This document shows positions 20,836 through 35,327 of a stretch of DNA of 64,000 bases, piece after piece. Origin of the DNA: Mycolicibacterium arabiense (GTDB lineage Bacteria > Actinomycetota > Actinomycetes > Mycobacteriales > Mycobacteriaceae). The stretch lies in NCBI RefSeq assembly GCF_010731815.2, contig NZ_AP022593.1, forward strand, positions 930,001 through 994,000, read 5' to 3'. Position 1 is the first letter of the stretch. Each line of letters starts with the position of its first letter. The notes under the pieces were generated by a model. The model had not been told where the DNA came from, searched no databases, and worked only from the letters and a program-made list of their open reading frames with translations. The position numbers and the translations under genes are program-made.

Positions 20836-21920
20836 CCGGGCGGCCGGCCCGCCGAGGCCTCGCCGGGCCTGCGTTGCGACACGCACTGCGGCGTGCACAG
20901 CGCGCCGTCGACCGTGCAGCCGTAACCGGGGACGGGTGCCGGGTCGGTCACCCTGAGGGGATCGAGGCCCAGGCGCAGCTCGTCGACCAGATCCACGGCC
21001 AGGCGCGCGAATTGCCTGCGCGCGTTGGGCGTGCTGGCCCGCGCGAACGCGATGCCGGCCTCCTCGGCCTGGTCGCGCACCTCGTTGTCGAGGTCCCAGA
21101 CCACCTCGATGTGGTCGGCGACGAATCCGATGGGACAGACGACGACGGCCTTGGTGCCCGCCTCCTGTAGCGCGGAGAGATGGTCTCCCACATCGGGTTC
21201 CAGCCACGGCACCTGAGGCGGGCCGGATCGCGACTGCCACACCTGGTCGTAGGTGGGGAAACCCGCCGCCGCAGCGACCAGGGCCGAGGCGTACGCCACC
21301 TGACGGCCGTAGAGGTCGGGGCCGCACAGCGATGCCGCGCGCAGGGGAATCGAGTGGGCGGTGAACACCAGCCGCGCCTCGGCGCGCAGGTCGTCGGGAA
21401 GCGTTGCGGCGGCCTCGGAGATCGACTCGGCGAACATCTCGATCAGCAACGGGTGGTCGAAGTACTGGCGCAGCTTCACGAGTTCGGGTGCGCCGTCTCC
21501 GGCGGCCGTACGAGCCCGGGCGATGTCCTCCTGGTACTGGGTGCATCCGGAGTAGCCGCCCCACGCGGACGTGGTGAACACTGCCGCGCGCCGGACGCCG
21601 TCGTCACGCATCCGCGCGACGGTGTCCTCGACGTAGGGCTCCCAGTTGCGATTGCCGAAGTACACCGGGAGCGTCATGCCGCGGTCGGCCAGTTCGGCCT
21701 CGATCTGTTCGATCAGCGCGCGGTTGATGCCGTTGATCGGTGACACGCCACCGAAGTGCAGGTAGTGCTCGGCGACGCCGTCGAGTCGCTCGGGCGGGAT
21801 GTTGCGTCCGCGGGTCACGTTCTCGAGGAACGGACGAACCTGCTCGGGCCCCTCCGGGCCACCGAACGAGAGCAGGAGCAGCGCGTCGAAGTCCTGCCGG
21901 GTACCGCCGCCGAGTTCCAT
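20832..21920 (-). CDS. hemH: ferrochelatase (actinobacterial, coproporphyrin-type)
   Basis: A 362-residue enzyme inserting Fe2+ into a porphyrin. The metal-binding His is in FTAHSIP (His189) and the acidic helix is [15 protein letters not shown] (to Glu280). In actinobacteria the substrate is coproporphyrin III, on the route to coproheme. Mycobacterial enzymes are known to carry a [2Fe-2S] cluster; the C-terminal cysteines Cys335, Cys342 and Cys346 fit, while the fourth ligand (Cys126 or another) is uncertain. ATG 21920 is preferred over an upstream in-frame start that would overlap inhA; the gap to inhA is 13 bp and the genes are co-directional. Orthologue of Rv1485. Confidence 0.95.
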   Translation of the reverse strand: MELGGGTRQDFDALLLLSFGGPEGPEQVRPFLENVTRGRNIPPERLDGVAEHYLHFGGVSPINGINRALIEQIEAELADRGMTLPVYFGNRNWEPYVEDTVARMRDDGVRRAAVFTTSAWGGYSGCTQYQEDIARARTAAGDGAPELVKLRQYFDHPLLIEMFAESISEAAATLPDDLRAEARLVFTAHSIPLRAASLCGPDLYGRQVAYASALVAAAAGFPTYDQVWQSRSGPPQVPWLEPDVGDHLSALQEAGTKAVVVCPIGFVADHIEVVWDLDNEVRDQAEEAGIAFARASTPNARRQFARLAVDLVDELRLGLDPLRVTDPAPVPGYGCTVDGALCTPQCVSQRRPGEASAGRPPG

Positions 21921-21933
21921 TGCAGCGCGGTAT

Positions 21934-22743
21934 CTACAGCAGCTGCGTGTGTGCGCCACCGTCGGCGTACACGACGGTGCCGGTGGTGGCGGGGAGCCAG
22001 TCGGACAGCAGCGCGCACACCGTCTTGGCCACCGGGGTGGGGTCCTTCATGTTCCAGCCGACGGGGGCACGCTGATCCCAGCCCTCTTCGAGCAGTCGCA
22101 TCTGGTCGCCGGCCTCGGCGCCGAGCGCTCCGCCGACGATCGCGCTCATCGCCAGGGTCCGGATCGGTCCGGCCGCAACGAGGTTCGAGCGGACGCCGAA
22201 CGGTCCCGCTTCGCGGGCGACGAATCGGTTGACCGATTCGAGCGCACTCTTGGCGACGGTCATCCAGTTGTAGGCGGGCATCGCTCGCGTCGGATCGAAG
22301 TCCATGCCGACGATGCTGCCGCCGGAGTTGAGCACCGGCAGTGTCGCCTTCGCCAGCGAGGCATACGAGTACGCCGAGATGTGAATGCCCTTGGCCACGT
22401 CCTCGTATGGCGCGTCGAAGAACGGGTTGACGCCCATGCCGGTCTGCGGCATGAAACCGATCGAGTGCACCACGCCGTCGAGCTTGTTGCCTTCGCCGAT
22501 CACCTCGGTGATGCGGCCGGCGAGGCTGTCGAGATGCTCGCTGTTCTGCACGTCGAGTTCGAGCAGCGGCGCCGGGTTCGGCAGCCGGTCGGCGATGCGC
22601 TGGATCAGCTTCATGCGGTCGAAGCCGGTGAGCACCAGCTCGGCACCCGCCTCCTGCGCGACCTTGGCGATGTGGAACGCGATCGACGAGTCGGTGATGA
22701 TGCCCGTGACGAGGATGCGCTTGCCCTCGAGAAACCCTGTCAT
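21934..22743 (-). CDS. inhA: NADH-dependent enoyl-ACP reductase InhA (FAS-II)
   Basis: Exactly 269 residues from ATG 22743, as in M. tuberculosis. The short-chain dehydrogenase-type enoyl reductase reduces the 2-trans-enoyl chain in mycolic acid elongation and is the target of activated isoniazid and ethionamide. Visible key residues: Ile16, Ile21, Ser94 (HSIGFMPQ), Phe149, Tyr158 and Lys165 (YNWMTVAKS). All are the drug-sensitive wild-type forms of the M. tuberculosis protein. It is the second gene of fabG1-inhA-hemH, 49 bp after fabG1. An in-frame upstream extension exists but runs into fabG1. Confidence 0.99.
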   Translation of the reverse strand: MTGFLEGKRILVTGIITDSSIAFHIAKVAQEAGAELVLTGFDRMKLIQRIADRLPNPAPLLELDVQNSEHLDSLAGRITEVIGEGNKLDGVVHSIGFMPQTGMGVNPFFDAPYEDVAKGIHISAYSYASLAKATLPVLNSGGSIVGMDFDPTRAMPAYNWMTVAKSALESVNRFVAREAGPFGVRSNLVAAGPIRTLAMSAIVGGALGAEAGDQMRLLEEGWDQRAPVGWNMKDPTPVAKTVCALLSDWLPATTGTVVYADGGAHTQLL

Positions 22744-22792
22744 TGTGCTGACTCCTTGGTGGGGGAAGTGGTGGCGAGCCGAAGCCCGTAGG

Positions 22793-24591
<1,799 letters not shown>

Positions 24592-24623
24592 GTGTTGCTT
24601 GCCATTTCAGCCCGAATCCCTCG

Positions 24624-25562
24624 CTACCGGAGAGCCAGACGGCGGTTCGCCACGAACCTCACCACGTCGGCGATCCAGTCGCGGTCGGTGCGCAGGGTCA
24701 GCAGCGGCGCACCGCACCGGCGCAGCGTCCTGGCCACCTCGGCGCGGTGTGCGCCTGCCGCCTTCGCGAAGTCCTCGCGCAGCTGAGCATCGATCGTGAA
24801 CTCGCGCGTCACACCGGATTCGGTGTCCTGCAGGATCACCTCGCCGACGTCGGGCAGTTCCACGTCACGGGGGTCGAGCACCTCGATGCCCAGCACCTCG
24901 TGCCGGCCGGCGATGGCGCGCAACGGCTTCATCCACGTGATCGGCCCGAGGAAGTCGCTGATGACCACGGCCATGCCGCGGCGCCGCTCCGGCCTGCGCA
25001 GTGCATCGATGGCCGCCGCGAGGTCACCGCGCACGCCCACCGGCGCCTTGGGCATCGTCGCGATGGTCCGGAGGATCTCCTGCTCGTGCAACCGGCCGGA
25101 CAGCGCGGGCACCCGCTTGGTGGCGTCACCGTTGGTGATCACGGCGCCCAACCGGTTCCCGCCGCCACTGTTGAGGAATGCCACCGCCGCCGCCGCGGCC
25201 ACTGCCAGGTCGCGCTTCTCGCAGCCCGCCGTGCCGAAGTCGAGGCTCGCCGAGACGTCCACGACCAACCACGTCTCGAGTTCGCGGTCGGCGATCATCT
25301 GCCGCACGTGCGGGGTGGTGGTGCGCGCCGTGACCGACCAGTCCATGCGGCGGACGTCGTCGCCGGGCTGGTAGACCCGGGACTCCCCCGGTTCCGAGCC
25401 CGGTCCCGGGATCAGTCCCTGATAGTCGCCGTGCAGCACGCCGTCGAGCTTGCGGCGCACCGTCAGTTCGAGCTTGCGCAGCGCTGCCGAGAGTTCGGGG
25501 TCACGGATCTGACCCCGTTGCAGTGACGGCAGATCGACTGCCCGGCCCTCGGACCGGGTCAC
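24624..25562 (-). CDS. DUF58 domain protein (Rv1480-like)
   Basis: A 312-residue DUF58 protein. The family core is YQPGDDVRRMDWSVTARTT, followed by a VWA-like fold with WLVVDVSASLDFG. It starts with GTG overlapping the moxR1 stop (GTGA), so it is coupled to moxR1. Members accompany MoxR ATPases; the function is unresolved. Orthologue of Rv1480. Confidence 0.93.
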   Translation of the reverse strand: MTRSEGRAVDLPSLQRGQIRDPELSAALRKLELTVRRKLDGVLHGDYQGLIPGPGSEPGESRVYQPGDDVRRMDWSVTARTTTPHVRQMIADRELETWLVVDVSASLDFGTAGCEKRDLAVAAAAAVAFLNSGGGNRLGAVITNGDATKRVPALSGRLHEQEILRTIATMPKAPVGVRGDLAAAIDALRRPERRRGMAVVISDFLGPITWMKPLRAIAGRHEVLGIEVLDPRDVELPDVGEVILQDTESGVTREFTIDAQLREDFAKAAGAHRAEVARTLRRCGAPLLTLRTDRDWIADVVRFVANRRLALR

Positions 25563-26701
25563 CGACCGCTTGCCGCCGCTGCCGCGGTGGGCACAGCGGG
25601 CGCCACCGAATGGCCTTGCTGCGGAATGGCATTGACCTGGGGCAGCGCGACCGTCTGCAGGATGCGGTTGACCACGGTCTCCGCGGACACCTCGTCGGCG
25701 AGCGCATCGTAGGTCAGCACCAGGCGGTGCCGCAGCACGTCCGGGATGATCTCCACGACGTCGGTCGGGATGACGTAGTCACGTCCACGGATCAGCGCCA
25801 GCGCTCGCGACGCGGCGATGATGCCGAGCGACGCACGCGGCGACGCACCGTAGGCGATCCAGGCCTTGGCGTCGGGCATGCCGAAGCGCTCGGGCTCACG
25901 CGTCGCGGTCACGATCCGCACCACGTAGTCGACGAGGGCGTGGTGGACGAAGACGCCTGAGGCCACGCCTTGCAGGCGCAGCAGGTCGTCGGGGTTGAGG
26001 ATCTGCTTCGGCGTGGGCGGGGTGACGCCCATCCGGTAGATGATCTCGCGCTCCTCCTCGGGCGACGGGTAGTCGATGTTGAGCTTGAACAGGAAGCGGT
26101 CGCGCTGGGCTTCGGGGAGCGCGTAGACGCCCTCCTGCTCGATCGGGTTCTGCGTCGCCATGACCAGGAAGGGGTTGGGCAGCGGGAAGGTCTTGCCGCC
26201 GATCGACACCTTGCGCTCGGCCATGACCTCGAGCAGTGCCGACTGCACCTTGGCGGGTGCGCGGTTGATCTCGTCGGCGAGCAGGAAGTTCACCATGACC
26301 GGACCGACCTCGGTGTCGAACTCCTCCTTGCCCACGCGGTAGATGCGGGTGCCGACGATGTCGGTCGGGACGAGGTCGGGCGTGAACTGGATGCGGGCGA
26401 ACGTTCCGCCGACCACCTTGGCGAAGGTCTCGACGGCGAGGGTCTTGGCGACACCGGGGACGCCCTCGAGCAGGACGTGCCCCTTGGCGAGCAGCCCGAC
26501 GAGCATGCGCTCGAGGAGTTGATCCTGGCCGACGATGATGCGCTTCACCTCGAAGATCGCGCGTTCCAGCGTGTGCACCTCCGACTGGAGACCTGCGCTG
26601 GCAGGCGGCGGCGTCTGCTGCGGACCGCCGGCGTAGCCCTGCGCCGGGCCGGGACCGGGAAATCCTCCGGCGCCCTGCTGCGGCCCACTCGGTGACGTCA
26701 T
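25559..26701 (-). CDS. moxR1: MoxR-family AAA+ ATPase
   Basis: A 380-residue AAA+ protein. A proline/glycine-rich N-terminus (about 1-30) precedes Walker A GVPGVAKT (about 80-87), Walker B LLADEINRAP, sensor-1 ATQNP and the MoxR lid. ATG 26701 is selected since GGAGG lies 7 nt upstream; a TTG three bases earlier would be too close. It heads moxR1-DUF58-VWA, a chaperone-like system thought to aid metallation or assembly of VWA proteins in the envelope. Orthologue of Rv1479. Confidence 0.95.
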   Translation of the reverse strand: MTSPSGPQQGAGGFPGPGPAQGYAGGPQQTPPPASAGLQSEVHTLERAIFEVKRIIVGQDQLLERMLVGLLAKGHVLLEGVPGVAKTLAVETFAKVVGGTFARIQFTPDLVPTDIVGTRIYRVGKEEFDTEVGPVMVNFLLADEINRAPAKVQSALLEVMAERKVSIGGKTFPLPNPFLVMATQNPIEQEGVYALPEAQRDRFLFKLNIDYPSPEEEREIIYRMGVTPPTPKQILNPDDLLRLQGVASGVFVHHALVDYVVRIVTATREPERFGMPDAKAWIAYGASPRASLGIIAASRALALIRGRDYVIPTDVVEIIPDVLRHRLVLTYDALADEVSAETVVNRILQTVALPQVNAIPQQGHSVAPAVPTAAAAASGR

Positions 26702-26843
26702 CAAGCACCCTCCACATCGCTCGCGTCAGACCTACCGGTCCGACTCGCCCAGCCAGACGGCGGGCGCTAGTCCCCAACTATTCCAGGCAGTTCGAGATCC
26801 GTCGACGTTGCCCGGTTCGGGCGAGTGTCGCGACCCGCGTGGT

Positions 26844-27560
26844 TCAGGACTCGATGATGCGCGCCAGGTACGGCTGCAGACCCGCTGTGCGCAGGGGGCT
26901 GACCGTCACCTTCTCGGCGCTTCCCGACGCCTCGAGCATCTTGCCGCCGCCGAGGTAGATGGCGACGTGCTGGCTGCCGCCGGGGCCCCAGAACAGCAGA
27001 TCGCCGCGCTTGGCTTGGGACTGCGGCACCTTGCGTCCGGTGTTGTACTGGTCGCCCGAGTACTTGGGAATCTGCACGCCGACGCCGGCGAAGGCGAAGC
27101 GGGTGAAGCCCGAGCAGTCGTAGCCGACCTTGCCCGCGTCGTAGTCGACGCCGGCGCTCGGCCCGTTGAGCGCGCCGCCACCCCACGAGTACGGCACGCC
27201 CATCTGCGAACCGCCGCGCCTGATGACGTACTCGATCGCCTGCGGCCCGCGCACGCGTCCGCCGGGCAGCGCCGCCGCGGCGGGCTTGCCGCCGAGACCG
27301 ATGCTGGAGAGGAATTGCTGTCCGAGGTTCTGCGTGGTCTGCAACGCGATCTGGCTCACCTGGAACGACGCGTTGGCGATCGCCACCGGGTCACCGGGCG
27401 CCCCCGAGCTGGCCACCTTCGGCAGCGTCGGATCCCACGCACCCTCGTCGGGCGCCGCCGTCGCGGGCACCACGAGCCCGATCATCAGCGCGAACGCGCC
27501 GAGCAGCGGTACGAGCGCCTTCGCGATGCGAGAGGACTTGGGAGCCAAGGAGATCACCAT
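26844..27560 (-). CDS. ripB: NlpC/P60 peptidoglycan endopeptidase RipB
   Basis: A 238-residue secreted D,L-endopeptidase. Signal peptide about 1-36 (hydrophobic LVPLLGAFALMIGLVVPATA), short linker, then the NlpC/P60 domain (about 105-238) with Cys149 (YDCSGF) and His198 (GSQHVAIYL). It lacks the coiled-coil inhibitory domain of RipA and so is the compact paralogue. Its start overlaps the ripA stop by 7 nt, so translation is coupled. RipA and RipB cleave the peptide stem during septation. Orthologue of Rv1478. Confidence 0.96.
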   Translation of the reverse strand: MVISLAPKSSRIAKALVPLLGAFALMIGLVVPATAAPDEGAWDPTLPKVASSGAPGDPVAIANASFQVSQIALQTTQNLGQQFLSSIGLGGKPAAAALPGGRVRGPQAIEYVIRRGGSQMGVPYSWGGGALNGPSAGVDYDAGKVGYDCSGFTRFAFAGVGVQIPKYSGDQYNTGRKVPQSQAKRGDLLFWGPGGSQHVAIYLGGGKMLEASGSAEKVTVSPLRTAGLQPYLARIIES

Positions 27561-28999
27561 TCAATGAGTCGGGTTGCGTACGGCGTCATGCCGCTGGTCC
27601 GGACGGGTGAGACCTTCACCACCGAACCGGTGTACGGCGCCTCGAGCATCTGACCGCCGCCGAGGTACATCGCGACGTGCTGGCTGGCATTGGGGCCCCA
27701 GAACAGCATGTCGCCGCGCCGCATCTCCGACGTCGGCACCTTGCGGCCCGCGTTGTACTGGGAGCCGGAGTAGTGGTCGAGCTTGATGCCGACGCCGGCG
27801 AACATGTAGAGCATCAGGCCCGAGCAGTCGAAGCCGACTGTGCCCGAACCGGAGTCGATTCCGCGACTGGCGCCGGCAGCGTTGCCGCCACCCCACGAGT
27901 AGGGCGTGCCCATCACGGCCATGCCGCGCTTGATGACGTACTCGGTGGCCTGCTGTCCGTAGACCCGCGGGATGGCACCGTTGGTGATTCCCGTTGGCGT
28001 GGGCAGGATTCCGAGCTTCTGCAGGAAGCTGCGGCCCATCTGCTGGGTCGCCTGCACCGACGTGGTCGCGATCCCCAGGATGGCGTTGATGATCGCGACG
28101 GGGTCACCGCTGACGAACGCGCTCGGAATTGCAGGCAGCGTCGGATCCCACGGCGTCGCCCAGTTTCCGCCGGCCGGTGCGGGCGCGCCGGGGGTGCGGT
28201 CCCAGTCGGCCGAGGGGCCCGACGGCGTCACCGCGTTTCCGGCGGGCGCAGCGGCCGAGGACGCAGTACCCGCCGGAGCCGTCGAGGACACCTTGCGGAC
28301 CTCCGCCAGCTTGGCCTGGGCCGCAGCGCGTTCGGCGCTGAGGCGGTCGAGTTCGCGCTGCTGATCCTTGAACGTCTGCTGCGCGTCGGTGAGCGACTTG
28401 ACCGCGGCGTCCTCGCTCGACTGGGCGTCGGCGAGGGCCTGGTCGGCCTTCTGCTGGGCCATGCGGGCCGCCGAGTCGCGATTGACCTGCTCGGTGCGGG
28501 CGCGCATCAAGTCGTCGATCGCCTGACGGGAACTGACGGCGAGCGTCTGCCCGGTGGCGGCGGTGTCGATGATCTCGCGCGGATCGTCGGCGGTGAGGTA
28601 GGACGCGGACGGGCCGTTCACGTAGGCCGACGCCGCGAACTGGTCGAACCGCTTTTGCGCGGAGGCGATTGCGGCGTCGGCCTGGGTGAGGGCCGACTTG
28701 CTCGCCTCCACTTCGCCGCGCGCCTTGTCGGCGGCTTCCCTGGCGCTCTGCACGCCGACGAGTGCCTGGTTGACGCTCTCCTGCTCGGCCTGGATCTGAC
28801 TGCCTAGGTCCTGCAACTTCTGATTGGCATCGGCGACTTCGGCCACCAGCGCGGAAATGCCTTCTGGGCCGCCCGGTTCAGCCACGGCGATCCCCGGGCC
28901 GTGGCTGAACACCGTGGCGACGAGGACTCCGAGCACTAGTGAGCATGCGCCGACCCGGCCTGACAGGCGGTAGGCAGAGGCGCTCGTGATGCGTCTCAT
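27554..28999 (-). CDS. ripA: NlpC/P60 peptidoglycan endopeptidase RipA
   Basis: A 481-residue secreted cell-separation hydrolase. Signal peptide about 1-41, long alpha-helical coiled coil (about 45-290) that occludes the catalytic site, Pro/Ala-rich linker, then NlpC/P60 (about 350-481) with Cys392 (FDCSGLM) and His441 (ASQHVAM). ATG 28999 is chosen as it is followed directly by the signal peptide; an upstream in-frame start would add a non-secretory N-terminus. The upstream region carries a tandem repeat and a palindrome (separate entries). Orthologue of Rv1477; ripA is a known MtrA-regulated gene in mycobacteria. Confidence 0.96.
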   Translation of the reverse strand: MRRITSASAYRLSGRVGACSLVLGVLVATVFSHGPGIAVAEPGGPEGISALVAEVADANQKLQDLGSQIQAEQESVNQALVGVQSAREAADKARGEVEASKSALTQADAAIASAQKRFDQFAASAYVNGPSASYLTADDPREIIDTAATGQTLAVSSRQAIDDLMRARTEQVNRDSAARMAQQKADQALADAQSSEDAAVKSLTDAQQTFKDQQRELDRLSAERAAAQAKLAEVRKVSSTAPAGTASSAAAPAGNAVTPSGPSADWDRTPGAPAPAGGNWATPWDPTLPAIPSAFVSGDPVAIINAILGIATTSVQATQQMGRSFLQKLGILPTPTGITNGAIPRVYGQQATEYVIKRGMAVMGTPYSWGGGNAAGASRGIDSGSGTVGFDCSGLMLYMFAGVGIKLDHYSGSQYNAGRKVPTSEMRRGDMLFWGPNASQHVAMYLGGGQMLEAPYTGSVVKVSPVRTSGMTPYATRLIEW

Positions 29000-29055
29000 G
29001 GGTCTCCGGTCTCCTAGGGCTGCGCGCGAACGCGCCGGAATGTCCGTCGAGTGTC

Positions 29056-29073
29056 GAGTCACATGAGTCACAT
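29056..29073 (-). promoter_or_regulatory. tandem 9-bp direct repeat upstream of ripA, candidate MtrA site
   Basis: On the minus strand ATGTGACTC occurs twice back to back, giving GTGAC boxes spaced 9 bp start to start, 57-74 bp upstream of the ripA ATG. MtrA is reported to bind direct repeats of a GTCAC-like box and to control ripA; the match of this repeat to an MtrA site is inferred. Confidence 0.45.
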
Positions 29074-29145
29074 TGAACGCACCTGCAACACCGAGCACCT
29101 TCTGCACCGTACGTCACAAAAAGCGCTAAAGAAACGCCAGTAACG

Positions 29146-29163
29146 AATTACAAAGTTGTAATT
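29146..29163. repeat. 18-bp AT-rich palindrome in ripA upstream region
   Basis: AATTACAA and TTGTAATT form perfect 8-bp arms around a 2-bp spacer, about 147 bp upstream of ripA and 55 bp beyond the stop of the preceding gene. The region between 29000 and 29217 holds no gene. The symmetry and low GC suggest an operator for a dimeric regulator; no regulator is assigned. Confidence 0.5.
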
Positions 29164-29217
29164 GAAACCGGCGTTATCGAAAGGTTATGAAGCCTTTTCC
29201 GAAATGCGAAGATCGGG

Positions 29218-32734
<3,517 letters not shown>

Positions 32735-32771
32735 CCGCAGGCAAAAGAAGTAGAGAAGACGAGGCGCTTCC

Positions 32772-33335
32772 TTGCCCCGGGTGACCGAGGACCATCTCGC
32801 GGCGCGCCGTCGCGAGATCCTCGACGGTGCAAGGAAGTGCTTCGCTCAGTACGGGTACGACAAGGCGACCGTGCGGCGGCTCGAACAGACGATCGGGCTG
32901 TCGCGCGGCGCCATCTTCCACCACTTCAAGGACAAGGACACCTTGTTCTTCGAGTTGGCCCACGAAGACGCCGAGCGCATGGCGGACGTCGCCGCCCGCG
33001 AGGGACTGGTTCAGGTGATGCGGGACATGTTGGCCGCGCCGGAGCAGTTCGACTGGCTGGCCACGCGGCTGGAAATCGCCAGGAAGTTACGCACGGATCC
33101 GGTGTTCAACAAGGGCTGGGCTGAACGCTCGGCGGAGCTGTCGGCAGCGACCACCGAACGGTTGCGTCGGCAGAAACAGGCGGGCCGGTTGCGTGAGGAC
33201 GTGCCGAGCGAGGTGTTGCAGACCTACCTCGATCTGGTCCTCGACGGCCTCGTCGCCCGACTCGCGTCGGGCGACGACACCGAACGCCTAGGCGCAGTAC
33301 TCGATCTGGTGGAGGCGTCGGTTCGCCAACGGTGA
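32772..33335 (+). CDS. acnR: TetR-family repressor of aconitase (AcnR-like)
   Basis: A 187-residue TetR regulator with an N-terminal HTH (about 10-55: ATVRRLEQTIGLSRGAIFHHFKDKDTLFF). It aligns with M. tuberculosis Rv1474c and is the counterpart of C. glutamicum AcnR, a repressor of acn. The start is TTG at 32772, giving MPRVTEDHLAARRREI as in relatives, with GAGG upstream; GTG 32781 is an alternative. It follows acn in the same direction by 37 bp, so it is likely co-transcribed and autoregulated through the operator at 29853. Confidence 0.93.
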   Translation: MPRVTEDHLAARRREILDGARKCFAQYGYDKATVRRLEQTIGLSRGAIFHHFKDKDTLFFELAHEDAERMADVAAREGLVQVMRDMLAAPEQFDWLATRLEIARKLRTDPVFNKGWAERSAELSAATTERLRRQKQAGRLREDVPSEVLQTYLDLVLDGLVARLASGDDTERLGAVLDLVEASVRQR

Positions 33336-33346
33336 ATCGGGTCTGA

Positions 33347-33532
33347 CTAGCTTCGGGTGCGGTGGTTCGGTCCGCCTCGGCTACGCATGGTGGTGCCGGA
33401 TTCGCGCAGCATGGCGTGGATGGACCCGTAGGACCGTCCCGTGCTCGCCACTAGCGATCGGATGCTCGCGCCTTTTTCGTAAGCGCTTCGCAGTTCGTCG
33501 AGCAGTTGGTCGCGCGACTTGGTGTCTCTCAT
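33347..33532 (-). CDS. small helix-turn-helix protein (Rv1473A-like)
   Basis: A 61-residue basic protein with a single HTH: ELRSAYEKGASIRSLVASTGRSYGSIHAMLRESG, then an Arg-rich tail with MRSRGGPNHRTR. ATG 33532 has a strong GGGAGGG 5 nt upstream, which decides against the longer 80-codon frame. It is the counterpart of M. tuberculosis Rv1473A. Similar small proteins regulate transcription, but no target is known. It is convergent with acnR, 11 bp away. Confidence 0.88.
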   Translation of the reverse strand: MRDTKSRDQLLDELRSAYEKGASIRSLVASTGRSYGSIHAMLRESGTTMRSRGGPNHRTRS

Positions 33533-33654
33533 CAATACCCTCCCGGCAACTCTTCCGGATGTGTGCGGGTGTTGTAATACCCTGCCCATCCGGATTCAAT
33601 CGCCATGGGCGAGAACTGAGTTTGCGGAGGAGACGGCCCGGCGCGGCCGCGGCA

Positions 33655-35283
33655 TCAGGCCAATTCGATGAGTTCGCGGTATTCGTCTGACCAGAAGTCC
33701 TCGGTGCCGTCGGGAAGCAGCACCACGCGCTGCGGTTCCAACGCCTCGGCGGCGCCCGGATCGTGGGTCACCAGAACGACCGCGCCGGCGTAGCTGCGCA
33801 GGGCGTCGAGCACCTGCTCACGAGACGCCGGATCCAGGTTGTTGGTCGGTTCGTCGAGCAACAGCACGTTGGCAGTCGACGCCACCAGACCCGCCAGCGC
33901 CAGACGCGTCTTCTCGCCACCGGACAGCGTGCCCGCCGGTTGCTCGAGCTGGGGTCCGGTGAACATGAACGCACCGAGCAGACTGCGCAGCTCCTGTTCG
34001 CCGGTGTCGGGCGCCGCGTGCCGGATGTTCTCCCACACCGATGCCAGGCCGTCGATCGTGTCGTGCTCCTGAGCGAAGTACCCGAGCTTGAGGCCGTGCC
34101 CGGGCTCGATGGCCCCCGCGTCGGCCTTCTCCACGCCCGCGAGGATGCGCAGCAGCGTGGTCTTGCCCGCGCCGTTCAATCCCAGCACGACGACGCGGGA
34201 ACCCTTGTCGATGGCCAGGTCGACGCCGGTGAAGATCTCCAGCGAGCCGTAGGTCTTGGTGAGGCCCTTGGCCACCAATGGCGTACGACCGCACACCGCT
34301 GGCGTCGGGAACCTGATCTTGGCGACCTTGTCGGCAACGCGCTCGTCGTCGAGTTCGGCGATCATGCGCTCGGCCCGACGCAGCATGTTTTGTGCGGCAA
34401 CGGCTTTGGTGGCCTTGGCGCCCATCTTGGCGGCCTGCGTGCGCAGCGCGCCCGCCTTCTTCTCGGCGTTGGCCCGTTCGCGGCGCCTGCGCTGCTCGTC
34501 GGTGGCCCGGGCGTCGAGGTACTTCTGCCAGCCCATGTTGTAGACGTCCGCCTCGCCGCGCACCGCGTCGAGGAACCAGACCCGGTTGACGACGTCGGCG
34601 AGCAGCTCCACGTCGTGACTGATGACCACCAGTCCACCGGAGTGGTTCTGCAGGAACGACCGCAGCCACCCAATCGAGTCGGCGTCGAGGTGGTTGGTGG
34701 GTTCGTCGAGGAGCAGCGTGGTGTCAGAGCCCGAACCGGTGTCCGACGCCGCGAACAGGATGCGGGCCAGTTCGACGCGGCGTCGCTGACCACCGGACAG
34801 GGTGCGCAGCGACTGGGTCAGGATGCGCTCGGGCAGGCCGAGGCTCGCGCAGATGCGGCCCGCCTCGCTCTCCGCGGCGTACCCACCGAGCGCGGCGAAG
34901 CGCTCCTCGAGTTCGCCGTAGCGGCGGACCGCCTTGTCACGGGCGGCGTCGTCGGCGACCTCGGCCATGATCGTCTGCTGCTTCTCGAGGTCGGACAGCA
35001 GCGTGTCGAGCCCGCGCGCCGAGAGGACGCGGTCCCGGGCCAGCATGTCGAGGTCGCCCTCCCTGGGATCCTGTGGGAGGTACCCGATCTCGCCAGTCCG
35101 CTCGATCCTGCCCGCGTAGGGCTCGCCCTCCCCCGCCAGGATGCGCATGGTGGTGGTCTTGCCTGCGCCGTTGCGGCCGACCAGACCGATGCGGTCACCC
35201 GGTTGGATGCGCAGTGCCGAGCCTTCGGTGGACAGCAGCGTGCGCGCGCCGGCGCGGACCTCCAGGTCCGTTGCGGTGATCAC
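33655..35283 (-). CDS. ABC-F family ATP-binding protein (Rv1473-like)
   Basis: A 542-residue soluble protein with two ABC domains and no membrane segment. Walker A motifs: GRNGAGKTTT (about 37-46) and GLNGAGKTTL; signatures LSGGQRRRVEL and LSGGEKTRLAL. A basic inter-domain linker (about 230-310, RRRRERANAEKKAGALRTQ) is typical of ABC-F proteins that enter the ribosomal E site. These act as translation factors or antibiotic-resistance proteins; the M. tuberculosis orthologue has been linked to macrolide tolerance. GTG start at 35283. Confidence 0.93.
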   Translation of the reverse strand: MITATDLEVRAGARTLLSTEGSALRIQPGDRIGLVGRNGAGKTTTMRILAGEGEPYAGRIERTGEIGYLPQDPREGDLDMLARDRVLSARGLDTLLSDLEKQQTIMAEVADDAARDKAVRRYGELEERFAALGGYAAESEAGRICASLGLPERILTQSLRTLSGGQRRRVELARILFAASDTGSGSDTTLLLDEPTNHLDADSIGWLRSFLQNHSGGLVVISHDVELLADVVNRVWFLDAVRGEADVYNMGWQKYLDARATDEQRRRRERANAEKKAGALRTQAAKMGAKATKAVAAQNMLRRAERMIAELDDERVADKVAKIRFPTPAVCGRTPLVAKGLTKTYGSLEIFTGVDLAIDKGSRVVVLGLNGAGKTTLLRILAGVEKADAGAIEPGHGLKLGYFAQEHDTIDGLASVWENIRHAAPDTGEQELRSLLGAFMFTGPQLEQPAGTLSGGEKTRLALAGLVASTANVLLLDEPTNNLDPASREQVLDALRSYAGAVVLVTHDPGAAEALEPQRVVLLPDGTEDFWSDEYRELIELA

Positions 35284-35327
35284 GCTGCTGACCTACCCCT
35301 CTGTGTGTTCGTCGTCGTTACTCGTCG

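Noticed and set aside
29000..29217. c-di-AMP (ydaO-type) riboswitch before ripA
   Set aside because: Considered because such switches precede hydrolase genes in actinobacteria, but the conserved ydaO core was not found.
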